NCBI GenBank assembly: GCA_017999235.1
Contig: JAGOBN010000293.1
Span: forward strand, 1-5,849
From: Anaerolineales bacterium
Lineage (GTDB): Bacteria > Chloroflexota > Anaerolineae > Anaerolineales > UBA6663
Reading direction: 5' to 3'
DNA: 5,849 bases
Shown one piece after another: positions 5,696 through 5,849 of the stretch (within the stretch, counting starts at the first letter, position 1; each line of letters begins with the position of its first letter). The notes beneath the pieces were generated by a model. It did not search any database. It was not told the DNA's origin and saw only the letters and a program-made list of their open reading frames with translations. Both the position numbers and the translations under genes were made by a program.

Positions 5696-5849
5696 GATAG
5701 ATGCCTGTTGAAGGTGGCTGACTATTCTCACCGTTAGCCACTGGGTGGCGGAGCCAGTTTGCCGCCGCCCCAGTTCGGTGGCATCCCCGGCGGCCAGCGT
5801 CGAGGGCTGCGCTGCCACCACGGGGTTGGCCGGAGGCCGAGTTCATAGG
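5696..5849 (-). other. Upstream region of the helicase gene, no clear promoter
   Basis: About 150 bp to the right edge. The helicase frame stays open to a TGA at 5845-5843, so part may encode an N-terminal extension. Another minus frame is open from the edge to a TAA at 5736-5734, reading ELGLRPTPWWQRS near its start. It could be the 3' end of an upstream gene, but it is too short and proline-rich to call. I see no convincing -35/-10 pair or terminator. Confidence 0.4.

Noticed and set aside
5616..5846. A 76-codon minus-strand frame starting near the right edge
   Set aside because: It overlaps the helicase start in another frame and its composition (Gly, Ser, Arg, His) is not convincing.

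Overview
The window looks like a piece of a GC-rich bacterial chromosome with very arginine-rich, lysine-poor proteins. A Chloroflexota-type genome is my best guess from the protein style, but no taxonomic marker is present. From about 940 to the right end, GC is roughly two thirds and coding is dense. From 123 to about 900, GC is nearer one half and no convincing gene is visible.

Layout, left to right. (1) Positions 3-122 hold the probable 3' end of a plus-strand gene entering from the left. (2) About 800 bp of intergenic DNA (123-940) carries a 28-bp repeat in four copies. Two copies are head to head and form a long near-perfect hairpin with a second, competing hairpin. (3) A plus-strand ParA/MinD-superfamily protein lies at 941-1729. 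It probably starts from an ATG after a GAGG ribosome site and downstream of an extended -10 element. (4) It converges on, and shares stop-codon bases with, a minus-strand gene (1726-3543) for a NACHT/STAND-like P-loop NTPase. (5) Just upstream of that, on the same strand, is a UvrD/PcrA-type superfamily 1 helicase homologue (3605-5680). (6) About 170 bp of leader or upstream sequence runs to the right edge.

The helicase and NACHT-like genes are about 61 bp apart with no visible terminator, so they may be co-transcribed. An extended -10 in the gap could also let the NTPase gene be expressed separately.

The most striking observation is that all three NTPases lack the Walker A lysine. The ParA-like protein has an eroded P-loop with isoleucine at that site. 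The NACHT-like protein reads GPPGSGRTT and the helicase reads AGPGTGRTR, each with arginine there. The helicase is also altered in motifs Ia, Ib, III and V, but keeps DEAQD and the motif VI arginine. By hand count the three proteins contain about 13 lysines against about 158 arginines in 1,558 residues. The hexamer GGCCGG/CCGGCC occurs about 54 times in the window, and both K-to-R codons lie in GGCCGG. The set could be pseudo-NTPases acting together, or a product of extreme compositional drift that reached catalytic residues. The sequence alone does not decide between these.
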